Assembly: GCA_964648365.1 (NCBI GenBank)
Contig: CAZYLK010000057.1
Coordinates: 1-31,552, forward strand
Direction: 5' to 3'
Length of the DNA stretch: 31,552 nucleotides
Source: SURF-32 sp964648365
Lineage (GTDB): Bacteria > Planctomycetota > Phycisphaerae > UBA1845
Made by a program: the position numbers and the translations under genes
Shown here: positions 10,438-18,132 of the stretch, piece after piece
Position numbering within the stretch: the first letter of the stretch is position 1
Layout of the letters: each line of letters starts with the position of its first letter
Notes under the pieces: generated by a model
What the model saw: the letters and a program-made list of their open reading frames with translations, nothing else
What the model was told of the DNA's origin: nothing
The model's database searches: none

Positions 10438-12252
10438 ATGCGGTACACTCAAAGACTTCTGATGGTCATACCGGCCTGCGCGGCCGCGTCGTTCCAGGCC
10501 CTCGCTCAGACCCCCGTAGGCACGAGTCTGACATTCCAGGGGCAGCTCATCGAAAACGGCCAGCCCGCCAACGCGGAGTACGACTTCCAGTTCCGCCTGT
10601 TCGACGCCGCTTCGGGTGGCACGGCGATTTCGCAAGTGCTCTCGGCCGGCGACGTACCGGTCGAAAGCGGCGTGTTCTCCCGCGAGCTGGACTTCGTCCC
10701 CATGCCCAACGAAACGCTCTTCGACGGCGACAACCGCTGGATCGAAGTGTACGTCCGCCCCGGCAACAGCAACGGCGCTTACACCACGCTGTCGCCGCGG
10801 CAGAAGCTCACGGCCGCGCCCTACGCGGTCTACGCCCTCGGCGGACCCGGCGGCGGGGACGGGTTCTGGGCAGCCAACGGCAACGACATCTACAACACCA
10901 ACGGCAGCAGCCGCATCGGCATCCGCACGACGACGCCCGCCGCGATGATTGACATCAATTGCCAGGGGATCATCACCAACGGTATGAAGATGGTCCATCC
11001 GGGCCAGTCCACCGGTGAACTCTACTTCGGCGGTCCCGGCCGCGTGCCGGGCATCAGCGCCATCGGCAACAACGGCAACCGTCGCGACCTGCGCTTCGGC
11101 GACCAGGGCATCTTCCTCGTCGCGGATGACTCGCCGAATCAGCCTGACTGGACGCAGGGACTCTTCGTCGGCGAAAACGGGCTTTGTGGCATCGGCACTT
11201 ATGAGCCGACGGCACAACTTGAAATCGACGGGCAGGCCAGCGCGTCGCTGGGTCTGGTCGTCAATCACCCCGGCAGTTCGACCGGCCGCATCGAGATCGG
11301 CGGCCCCACCGGTTCACCCGGCATCGCCACGTTTGCCAACAACGGCAATCGCCGCGACATCCGCTTCACCGACCTGGGCATGTTCCTGCTCGTCAACAGC
11401 TCGGCAGAGAGGCCGGGCGCCACGCGCGGCATCTTCATCGAGGAAACCGGCGACGTGGGCATCGGCACGATCAGCCCCACGGAGCAACTCACCGTCGTGG
11501 CTGACGGCGGGGGCGCGTTCCGCGCGGTCGCCACAACCCAGGCGGCCGTGATCGGAAACTCCGACAGCGGGTTCGGCGTCTTCGGCTCGTCCACCACTGG
11601 CCGCGCCGGGTACTTCCTGATCCCCAACCCCAACAGCAGCGAACACGCGCTCGTGGGCGAAACGCACGGCACCGGCGTGGCGGTCCACGGACATACCTAC
11701 GGCAACGGCTACGCCGGCTACTTCGTCAACCGCAGCAACAGCAACAGCAGGCCGGCACTCTACTGCCGCACGGACGGCACGGGCCTCGCGCTTCAGGCCG
11801 ACGGCATCGCACGCGTCGACGTGCTCGAAATCGTCGGCGCCGACCTGGCTGAGAAGTTCCCGGTCGATTCGCCCGAGTGCGCCGTGCCCGGCACCGTCAT
11901 GGAGATCGACCCGGCGGTGCCCGGCCGGCTCCGCGTGGCCGACAGCGAATACAGCCCGCGCGTCGCGGGCGTTGTCAGCGGCGCGAATGACTTATCGGTC
12001 GGCGCCGTGCTCGGCAACCTGCCCGGTCACGAGGATGCGCCTCCGATCGCCCTGTCCGGCCGCGTCTGGGTCTTATGCGACGCGACCAGCGGACCGATCG
12101 AACCCGGCAATCTGCTGACCACCTCGAACACGCCCGGTCACGCCATGAAGGCCGCCGACCGCGACAGGGCCTACGGCGCCATCATCGGAAAGGCCATGTC
12201 GAGCCTCAAGGACGGGAAGGGCCTGGTGCTGGTGCTGGTATCGCTGCAGTAG
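10438..12252 (+). CDS. Secreted fibre-like protein, paralogue 3 (GIGT repeats, G2-like C-terminal domain)
   Basis: 604 residues. The signal peptide ends near QALAQ. The shared N-terminal domain runs from LTFQGQLIENGQPANAEYDF to LSPRQKLTAAPYAVYAL. Fibre motifs are RIGIRTTTP (about 159), CGIGTYEP (about 250) and VGIGTISP (about 340). Between the first two and between the second and third lies a duplicated stretch of the type GNNGNRRDLRFGDQGIFL / ANNGNRRDIRFTDLGMFL. Glycine-rich turns (GRAGYFLIPNP, GNGYAGYFVNRSNSN) lead into the C-terminal domain from GADLAEKFPV (about 467) to LVLVLVSLQ. From about residue 420 it is very close to paralogue 4, pointing to tandem duplication or gene conversion. 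AGAGGAG lies upstream of the ATG, and the gap from paralogue 2 is only 24 nt, consistent with one operon. Confidence 0.85.
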   Translation: MRYTQRLLMVIPACAAASFQALAQTPVGTSLTFQGQLIENGQPANAEYDFQFRLFDAASGGTAISQVLSAGDVPVESGVFSRELDFVPMPNETLFDGDNRWIEVYVRPGNSNGAYTTLSPRQKLTAAPYAVYALGGPGGGDGFWAANGNDIYNTNGSSRIGIRTTTPAAMIDINCQGIITNGMKMVHPGQSTGELYFGGPGRVPGISAIGNNGNRRDLRFGDQGIFLVADDSPNQPDWTQGLFVGENGLCGIGTYEPTAQLEIDGQASASLGLVVNHPGSSTGRIEIGGPTGSPGIATFANNGNRRDIRFTDLGMFLLVNSSAERPGATRGIFIEETGDVGIGTISPTEQLTVVADGGGAFRAVATTQAAVIGNSDSGFGVFGSSTTGRAGYFLIPNPNSSEHALVGETHGTGVAVHGHTYGNGYAGYFVNRSNSNSRPALYCRTDGTGLALQADGIARVDVLEIVGADLAEKFPVDSPECAVPGTVMEIDPAVPGRLRVADSEYSPRVAGVVSGANDLSVGAVLGNLPGHEDAPPIALSGRVWVLCDATSGPIEPGNLLTTSNTPGHAMKAADRDRAYGAIIGKAMSSLKDGKGLVLVLVSLQ

Positions 12253-12421
12253 CGAGGGCGGCGGACTCCCTTGTTTGTGATAGCGCGAGGGGCCGGACGA
12301 CGAATTGCTGACCAGAGCCGGGATTCGCCGCCGGGGCGGATCGCTCGGGCATCCGAGGGCGCCGCGGCCGAGTGGCCGCCGGAGCCTGGTCACCGAATCC
12401 GTCGAAGGGGAGTTACGAGTC

Positions 12422-14416
12422 ATGAAAAGCCAGGCAAGAACGTCATTCGCCCTTGCGGTCCTGTGCTGCAGCGCTGCGATTCCGGCGGTCGCGCAGACGC
12501 CCGTAGACCCGAGCATGACCTTTCAAGGACAGCTTACCGACGACGGTCAGCTCGCGCAGGGGCGGTACGACTTCCAGTTTCGACTTTTCGACGCGGCCAT
12601 CGGCGGCAACCCGATTTCGCAGACGCGCTCCATGCCGAACGTCCGTGTCGAGAACGGGCTTTACTCGCGCGAGTTGAGTTTCGTACCCATGCCCAACGAA
12701 GAACTCTTCGACGGCAACAGCCGCTGGATCGCAGTCAGCGTCCGTCGCGCGGGCGGCGACCTGTACACGGAGCTGTCGCCGCGTCACAAACTGACGCCTG
12801 CGCCCTATGCGGCCTACGCCCTCGCCGGCCCCGGCGGCGGCGAAGGCGGACACTGGTCGAAGACGGGCCAGAACATCCATAACAACAATTCCGGTCTCGT
12901 CGGCATCGGCACGAACACGCCGGAGGCCCTGTTGGACCTCAACGGCGAGGGGTCGCAGGACACGCTGCTCCGACTCTATCATCCCGGAGCGTCAACCGGC
13001 CAGATCCTGTTCACCAGCCCGACCGGTTCCGTAGGGCTGGTCGGTGTGGCCAACAACGCCAACCGGCGCGACATCCGCTTCAGCGATCTGGGCCTGTTCC
13101 TGGTGGCCAACGACTCGCCCGACACGCCGCCGGCGACGCACGGTATCTTCATCGGAGAAACCGGCCGCGTCGGCATGGGCACTTACGAACCCTTGGGGCG
13201 ACTCGACGTCGTGACCGACGAATCGAGCAGCTACGCCGGCTCGTTCGAACTTAGCAACGGATCCGGAAACGGCCGGTCAGCACTCATGGCCAGTCTGAGT
13301 GGCAGCAACGCCGGCGGCGCGGCGGTGTCCGCCTCCACCTCCGGCGGCGAGGCCACCGCCGTCCGCGGATCGGTTGCGTTTCAGGGGGGCACGGGTCGGG
13401 CCGGCTGGTTTACGATTAACAACCCCTTGAACACCAACCCCGGCATCGAGGTCAACCACCACGGCCGCGGCTCGGCAGGCATCTTCGAATTGACGCGGCA
13501 GGATGCGCCCGCGGCTGCGCTCGTCGCCCGCACCGCGGGAACCGGCATGGCCGGCTATTTCCTGCAAACCGGGGGCGGAAACGCCGGCACTGCGATTCTT
13601 GCTCAGTCCGAGGGCGACACAGGAGCGACCGTATGGGCGACGTCGAGCGGACGGGCCAATGCTTTCTATGGCTTCAATAACAGTACGGGTCGGGCCGGCT
13701 TGTTCGAAATCTCCAACGCCGGCAGCAACGCCTCTACGATCGAGGCGCGAACGAACGGAACCGGAGTTGGCGGCCGCTTTGTGATTGACAACGCCAGCAA
13801 CGCTTCCTGGGCCGTTGAAGCCCTGACTCCGGGAACCGGCGTCGGCGTGCTGGGCCACACCACCGGCGACGGCGTCGCGGGTTACTTCGTCAATCGAAGC
13901 CAGAGCAACAGCCGCCCGGCCCTGTATTGTCGCACCGACGGCACCGGCCTCGCGCTTCAGGCCGACGGCATCGCCCGCGTCGACGTTCTCGAAATCGTCG
14001 GCGCCGACATCGCCGAAAAGTTCCCCGTCGCGTCGCCCGAGTGCGTCACGCCCGGCACTGTCATGGAAATCGACCCCGAACGCTCGGGACATCTGCGCAT
14101 CGCTTCGACCGCCTACAGCCCCGGCGTCGCGGGCGTGGTCAGCGGCGCAAACGACCTGTCCGTCGGCGCCGTGCTCGGCAACCTGCCCGGTCACGAAGAT
14201 GCCCCGCCCATCGCGCTGAGCGGCCGTGTATGGGTCAGATGCGACGCCTCAACCGGACCCATCGAACCGAACGACCTGCTGACGACGTCGAATACGCCCG
14301 GACACGCCATGAAGGCCGCCGACCGCGACCGCGCGTACGGCACGATCATCGGGAAAGCCATGTCCAGCCTCCGGGAGGGGAAGGGGCTGGTCCTGGTGCT
14401 CGTGTCGTTGCAATAA
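12422..14416 (+). CDS. Secreted fibre-like protein, paralogue 4 (expanded 25-residue repeats)
   Basis: 664 residues, the longest of the four. The signal peptide ends near PAVAQ. The shared N-terminal domain runs from MTFQGQLTDDGQ to LSPRHKLTPAPYAAYAL. VGIGTNTP (about 159) and VGMGTYEP (about 249) follow. Residues about 318-523 carry repeats of the type GRAGxFxIxN...GTG. Their glycine codons lie at 13394, 13469 and 13544, and again at 13688 and 13763, exactly 75 nt apart within each run, so the unit is 25 residues. The C-terminal G2-like domain (GADIAEKFPV to LVLVLVSLQ, about 527-664) is nearly the same as in paralogue 3. The ATG at 12422 begins the signal peptide and has GGGGAG upstream; the frame is open to 12305, but that stretch looks non-coding. 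The 169-bp gap before it holds no clear signal. Confidence 0.84.
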   Translation: MKSQARTSFALAVLCCSAAIPAVAQTPVDPSMTFQGQLTDDGQLAQGRYDFQFRLFDAAIGGNPISQTRSMPNVRVENGLYSRELSFVPMPNEELFDGNSRWIAVSVRRAGGDLYTELSPRHKLTPAPYAAYALAGPGGGEGGHWSKTGQNIHNNNSGLVGIGTNTPEALLDLNGEGSQDTLLRLYHPGASTGQILFTSPTGSVGLVGVANNANRRDIRFSDLGLFLVANDSPDTPPATHGIFIGETGRVGMGTYEPLGRLDVVTDESSSYAGSFELSNGSGNGRSALMASLSGSNAGGAAVSASTSGGEATAVRGSVAFQGGTGRAGWFTINNPLNTNPGIEVNHHGRGSAGIFELTRQDAPAAALVARTAGTGMAGYFLQTGGGNAGTAILAQSEGDTGATVWATSSGRANAFYGFNNSTGRAGLFEISNAGSNASTIEARTNGTGVGGRFVIDNASNASWAVEALTPGTGVGVLGHTTGDGVAGYFVNRSQSNSRPALYCRTDGTGLALQADGIARVDVLEIVGADIAEKFPVASPECVTPGTVMEIDPERSGHLRIASTAYSPGVAGVVSGANDLSVGAVLGNLPGHEDAPPIALSGRVWVRCDASTGPIEPNDLLTTSNTPGHAMKAADRDRAYGTIIGKAMSSLREGKGLVLVLVSLQ

Positions 14417-14455
14417 CACCATGATCCGGTTGAGCACAAGCTCAGGAGCAAGACG

Positions 14456-15949
14456 ATGAAACGCCCGCGAAGCAACCTATATCGAAACCGGCAGCCCGCA
14501 GGGCTGGCGGCGCCGCGCTTTCTGCCGGCGATTCTCGCCATGCTGACGGCGCTTGCGACGCTCGCGGCGGCGGCCTCGACGGCGTGGGCACAGTCGGACG
14601 ACGCGGCCGTGCTCGATCCCGCGCGTGAGGCCGAGCTGATCCTGTCGGCCGCCGAGAACCTTGGTGTCGACGACCTGACGATTCAGTTCATGGAACTGCC
14701 AGGAAAACCGCCGGCCGCATTCGAGTTTTCGCTCGACGGCGCCGGACTGACGATCTCGCTGCGTCGTTACTCGGTCCGCGCCGACGGCTTTCAGGTGCTC
14801 GTGCCGGGCGTCAATGGTGAACTGGTCGAAGTCCAAGCCCCCCCCGTGCAGACCTACCGCGGTCACGTCGTGGGCGTGGAGGGCAGCGCCGTGTCGGCGT
14901 CGCTCAACGACGATGGCGTCACGGCGATGGTCCACCTGCCGGACGAAACGGTCCTCGCCGTGCAACCTGTTTCCGACGCCGTAAGCAACGCCCCCCGCGG
15001 CTGGCACGCCATCTACTTCGCGGATTCCGTCAATCCCGGTCCGTGGTTGTGCGGCAACGACGATCTGCACGGCGCCCAGATAAACCCGCGCCCGCCCCGG
15101 CCGGAAGCGGGCAGCGAACAGCGACGACCGGAGGAAGGCCCATCGTCCGTCGAAGAGAGCGACCGCATCGTCGATCTGTACTTCGACGCCGACGTGGAGT
15201 TCTACCAGGCCAACGGATCGTCGGTGGACGCGACGGTGCTGGACATCGAGCGCGTCATCAACGCGGGCGACCTGATCTATCGACGCGACGCCGGAATCAC
15301 TCAGTGGATCTGGGGCATCATCGTCCGGACTGGCGAGCCTGATCCCTACAGCGGATCGACCGCGGCGACGCTGTTGTGCGAGTTCCGCACCTTCTGGAAC
15401 GCCAACTACGACAACCGCTCCCGCGACACGGCGCACTTGATGACCGGCAGGAACCTGTCCGGCAACACCATCGGCCTGGCCTGGACCGGCGTGGTCTGCA
15501 ATCGCGAAGGCATCGGCACCAATTGCCGCGCTAATGACAACCTGGCTTACGGCCTGTCACAGTCACGCTATACGACCACATGGTCGCTGCGCGTCAGCCT
15601 GACCGCGCATGAACTGGGCCACAACTGGAACGCCGGCCACTGTGACGGGGACAACGACTGCCGGATCATGTGCGCCAACAACGGCGCCTGCAGCGGCGTG
15701 GTCACGTCGTTCGGCTCGCGCTCGCGCGGTGCGATTACGACGTACAAGGACGACGAAGCTGACTGCCTGACCGGCTGCTGGCCGACGCAGTTCGTCCCGG
15801 ACGATCCCGAAACAGTGTTCCAGGCGGTCCGTCGGGCTTGCTGGGACGGCGGCATCGTCATCGATGCCGGCCGCTATCCCGAAACGCTGCGGATTCGACG
15901 GGCCGCGCGGCTCTACACCAGCGGCGGGACGGTGATTATCGGAAACTGA
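14456..15949 (+). CDS. Secreted metzincin (reprolysin/M12-like) metalloprotease
   Basis: 497 residues. A long N-terminal signal region has its hydrophobic core at about 22-45 (ends AWAQ). Residues 50-190 look like a propeptide or accessory domain. The catalytic domain starts near IVDLYFDADVEFY (about 238). It contains HELGHNWNAGHCD, giving zinc ligands H385, H389 and H395, catalytic E386, and D397 of the HExxHxxxxxHD pattern of adamalysin-type metzincins. A methionine in CRIMCA (M405) could form the Met-turn. Cysteines flank the active site. The usual glycine after the third helix turn is replaced by Asn (HNWNAGH). The last 50 residues (VFQAVRR, IDAGRYPETLRI, TVIIGN) match the tail of the trypsin-like protease at 7278. 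AGGAG precedes the ATG. It follows paralogue 4 by 39 nt, so it is probably co-transcribed. Confidence 0.87.
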   Translation: MKRPRSNLYRNRQPAGLAAPRFLPAILAMLTALATLAAAASTAWAQSDDAAVLDPAREAELILSAAENLGVDDLTIQFMELPGKPPAAFEFSLDGAGLTISLRRYSVRADGFQVLVPGVNGELVEVQAPPVQTYRGHVVGVEGSAVSASLNDDGVTAMVHLPDETVLAVQPVSDAVSNAPRGWHAIYFADSVNPGPWLCGNDDLHGAQINPRPPRPEAGSEQRRPEEGPSSVEESDRIVDLYFDADVEFYQANGSSVDATVLDIERVINAGDLIYRRDAGITQWIWGIIVRTGEPDPYSGSTAATLLCEFRTFWNANYDNRSRDTAHLMTGRNLSGNTIGLAWTGVVCNREGIGTNCRANDNLAYGLSQSRYTTTWSLRVSLTAHELGHNWNAGHCDGDNDCRIMCANNGACSGVVTSFGSRSRGAITTYKDDEADCLTGCWPTQFVPDDPETVFQAVRRACWDGGIVIDAGRYPETLRIRRAARLYTSGGTVIIGN

Positions 15950-16203
15950 ACTCGTCTGCGTCGCCGGGGACGCGGCGCGGGGAACCCGCAGGCCCGACCG
16001 CACCGACGATCCGACGACGGGCCGGCAATGGAACCGGCGAGTTACGATTGGTATCATGGAGGCCATCGCGGCCGGCTCAGGGTTTTGACAGCATGACGGT
16101 GCGTGTGGATGGAAGTAAGCCACAGCGCCGCGCATCAAAAGGCCGGGCTCGCGACCTGGCCGTCAGCCCGAAGCCGGCGTGCCGGCCTCTCAGGAGAATC
16201 GCG

Positions 16204-16710
16204 ATGAGACGAACGGTGGAACTAAGCATGGGTGCGGTGGTGCTGGCGTCGCTGGCGGCGTCGGCCCAGGCCCAGAACTTCGAGATGAAGTGGTCGACCG
16301 TCGACGGCGGCGGCATCATCAATACGATGGGCGGGAACTTCGCCCTCTCCGGCACGCTCGGCCAGCCCGACGCCGGTGAGATGTCCGGCGGCAACTTCGT
16401 GCTCAAAGGCGGCTTCTGGCCCGGCGCCACAACCGGCGGCGGCGGAGGCGGCTGCAACGGCGGCGAGTCGATCAAGAAGGCCAAGTGCAAGGCCAAGAAC
16501 GGGGTGGTCAAGAAGGCCTCCGTCGTCATCAAGGGCGGCACGCCCAACGAACTCTACACGGCCGTGCTCGACACGGGCGAGTCGCTGGAAAGCAACGCGA
16601 AGTCCAACGGCAAGGCCAAGTTCGTGTTCAAGGGCGGCGACGCACCGCCGTGCGGCGCCAACGGCGTCACCATCTGCGATCTGAAGAAGGCCTTCGACTG
16701 CGGCTGCTGA
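16204..16710 (+). CDS. Small secreted protein: GGG-GTxGQPDAG domain plus Lys/Cys-rich domain
   Basis: 168 residues. AGGAG lies 7 nt before the ATG. The signal peptide ends near AQAQ (about 22). Residues 23-75 hold a motif frequent in planctomycete secreted proteins: STVDGGG, GGNFALSGTLGQPDAGEMSG, then GGFWPGA. A glycine linker (TTGGGGGGCNGG) leads to a strongly basic second half (ESIKKAKCKAKNGVVKKASV, then VLDTGESLESN, FVFKGGDAPPCG) that ends in CDLKKAFDCGC. The two-domain layout and export are clear; the function is not known to me. A 254-bp gap separates it from the metalloprotease, so it may have its own promoter, though none is obvious. Confidence 0.78.
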   Translation: MRRTVELSMGAVVLASLAASAQAQNFEMKWSTVDGGGIINTMGGNFALSGTLGQPDAGEMSGGNFVLKGGFWPGATTGGGGGGCNGGESIKKAKCKAKNGVVKKASVVIKGGTPNELYTAVLDTGESLESNAKSNGKAKFVFKGGDAPPCGANGVTICDLKKAFDCGC

Positions 16711-16738
16711 CGGTCGCACATCGCAAGAGCCACAACAG

Positions 16739-16794
16739 CGCCCGGCCGGCGGAGCATGGATGTGTCACGCGACATCCACTCCGCCGGTCGGGCG
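16739..16794. terminator. Bidirectional hairpin terminator between convergent genes
   Basis: CGCCCGGCCGGCGGAG at the left pairs with CTCCGCCGGTCGGGCG at the right, with one G-T (G-U in RNA) position. An inner TGGATGT / ACATCCA stem extends it, giving a long stem with a 2-nt bulge and an 8-nt loop. It lies between the stop of the gene at 16204 (+) and the stop of fmt (-), 3 bp from the latter, and ATTTCATT follows on the plus side. The position suggests it ends transcription from both sides. Confidence 0.75.
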
Positions 16795-16797
16795 ATT

Positions 16798-17748
16798 TCA
16801 TTCCGCCGTCACAAACCGATCCCCCGCGCTGACGTGCCGACCGTTGACGTATTCGCGCCAGGTCATCACCTTGCCCGACGCCGGCTTGATTTCGAGGATC
16901 TCGACGAAGCCCCCCCCGGCGGCGACGTATCGCCGGTCATCAAGCTCCCCCGGTTCGATGTCCGGCACTTCATCCGTTTCCGCCACGCGCGCGCGGGCGA
17001 GTTGTACGTTCTCCCATCGACCGTCATCGGCCTCGAACCGCGCCGAGGCCGCCGGCCACGACCACAGCCCCAGGATGCGCCGGGCGACGTCGCCGGCCGG
17101 CTGCGAAAAGTCGATCGCGCCGTCCGCCTTGGAGAGCTTCGGCGCCCGCGTCGCGGCCGCGTCGTCCTGCGGCTCGCCCGGCGGATCCGCGCCGTCCTCA
17201 AACATCGGCAGCGCCGCCTTCATCGCGTCCACGCCTATCCCGGCCAGCCGGTCGTGCAGTTCGCTCGCGGTTTCCTCGGGTTTGATGTACGTCCACCGCG
17301 ACGTCAGGATCGGCCCGGCGTCCATGCGGCGGTCGATGCGGAACACGGTCACGCCCGTCTTCTCCTCGCCGCCGATGATGGCCCAGTTGATCGGCGCCGC
17401 CCCGCGATACTTCGGCAGAAGCGACGCGTGCAGATTAATGAACCCGCCCGGCAGCGCCGCCAGCACCGGCGGCTTGAGCAACTGCCCGAACGCGATCGTC
17501 ACCGCCACCACCGCGTTGAACGAACGCAGCTCTTCGACCACGGCCGGATCGTTGATGTTCTCCGGCGAGATCACCTTCAGCCCGGCATCTTCCGCCACGG
17601 CCCCCACCGGCGTCCGCGCGACCCGCTTGCCGCGCCCGCTGGGCCGGGCCGGCTGCGTCACCACGGCCGCGATCTCATGCTCGCTGGATTTCAGCCAATC
17701 GAGTGTGGGCAACGCAAACGCACCGGATCCGACAAAGAGGATTCGCAT
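16798..17748 (-). CDS. fmt: Methionyl-tRNA formyltransferase
   Basis: 316 residues, the usual length. It formylates initiator Met-tRNA using 10-formyl-tetrahydrofolate. The N-terminal Rossmann-like catalytic domain begins MRILFVGSGAFALPTL. It contains INLHASLLPKYRGAAPINWA and MDAGPI, which supply the catalytic triad N105, H107 and D143 (E. coli N106, H108, D144). KLSKADGAIDF at about 215 opens the C-terminal OB-like tRNA-binding domain. There is no def gene beside it in this window. No Shine-Dalgarno precedes the ATG; a TATACA box ends 6 nt upstream, so a leaderless mRNA is possible. Confidence 0.97.
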   Translation of the reverse strand: MRILFVGSGAFALPTLDWLKSSEHEIAAVVTQPARPSGRGKRVARTPVGAVAEDAGLKVISPENINDPAVVEELRSFNAVVAVTIAFGQLLKPPVLAALPGGFINLHASLLPKYRGAAPINWAIIGGEEKTGVTVFRIDRRMDAGPILTSRWTYIKPEETASELHDRLAGIGVDAMKAALPMFEDGADPPGEPQDDAAATRAPKLSKADGAIDFSQPAGDVARRILGLWSWPAASARFEADDGRWENVQLARARVAETDEVPDIEPGELDDRRYVAAGGGFVEILEIKPASGKVMTWREYVNGRHVSAGDRFVTAE

Positions 17749-17754
17749 GGCGTG

Positions 17755-17760
17755 TGTATA
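17755..17760 (-). promoter_or_regulatory. Possible -10 box of fmt
   Basis: TATACA on the minus strand ends 6 nt before the fmt start codon. The sequence 17 nt further upstream (TGGCCG) is a weak -35. If used, transcription would begin at or next to the A of the ATG. Confidence 0.25.
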
Positions 17761-17827
17761 TCACCGCGCCCCGCCCGCGGCCACGGATGCAGCCGCACAG
17801 CCGCGAACTGGAGACCGCCGCAGAGGG

Positions 17828-18107
17828 CAGAGGAATGAACCGCAGATGAACGCGGATGAACGCGGATAGGAAGTCAGAGGGATGCCGGAACCCCACCGGG
17901 AGATTCTTGGCGCCGCAAGCAGGCTCCGGCGAGCGTTCTTCGCCCGAAGGGCGCACGATGGTAGCCAGGGGCCTCAGCCCCTGGGAAGGTGCCCCGAAAC
18001 CGCATCCCGCCCGGAGGGCGGACGGGAGTTACGATGTATGACTCAGGTATGCATCATGGCCCACCATTCTGCCTCTTATCCGCGTTCATCTGCGGTTCGT
18101 TCTCTGG
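17828..18107. repeat. Inverted-repeat intergenic module with internal hairpins
   Basis: This occupies most of the 384-bp gap between the crotonase gene and fmt; no gene is credible there. The arms share a perfect 21-bp inverted match beginning GAACCGCAGATGAACG (left 17837-17857, right 18078-18098). The left arm has an extra tandem GAACGCGGAT. Inside lie three hairpins: CGCCC-gaa-GGGCG (17941-17953), CCAGGGGC-ctca-GCCCCTGG (17965-17984) and CCGCCC-gga-GGGCGG (18007-18021). The hairpins resemble dispersed REP-like elements. Confidence 0.75.
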
Positions 18108-18132
18108 CCGCCTCGGGACGCCCGGCCCGTCA

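Noticed and set aside
8935..11268. 777-residue minus-strand open frame
   Set aside because: It is antisense to paralogues 2 and 3. It crosses two genes that have signal peptides, ribosome binding sites and conserved motifs, and its own sequence has none.
12305..12421. Upstream extension of paralogue 4
   Set aside because: The added residues are Arg/Gly-rich and precede a perfect signal peptide that starts at 12422 with a ribosome binding site.
16756..17869. Two overlapping plus-strand open frames across fmt
   Set aside because: fmt is certain from its catalytic triad and length; these frames are its antisense and begin inside the terminator hairpin.
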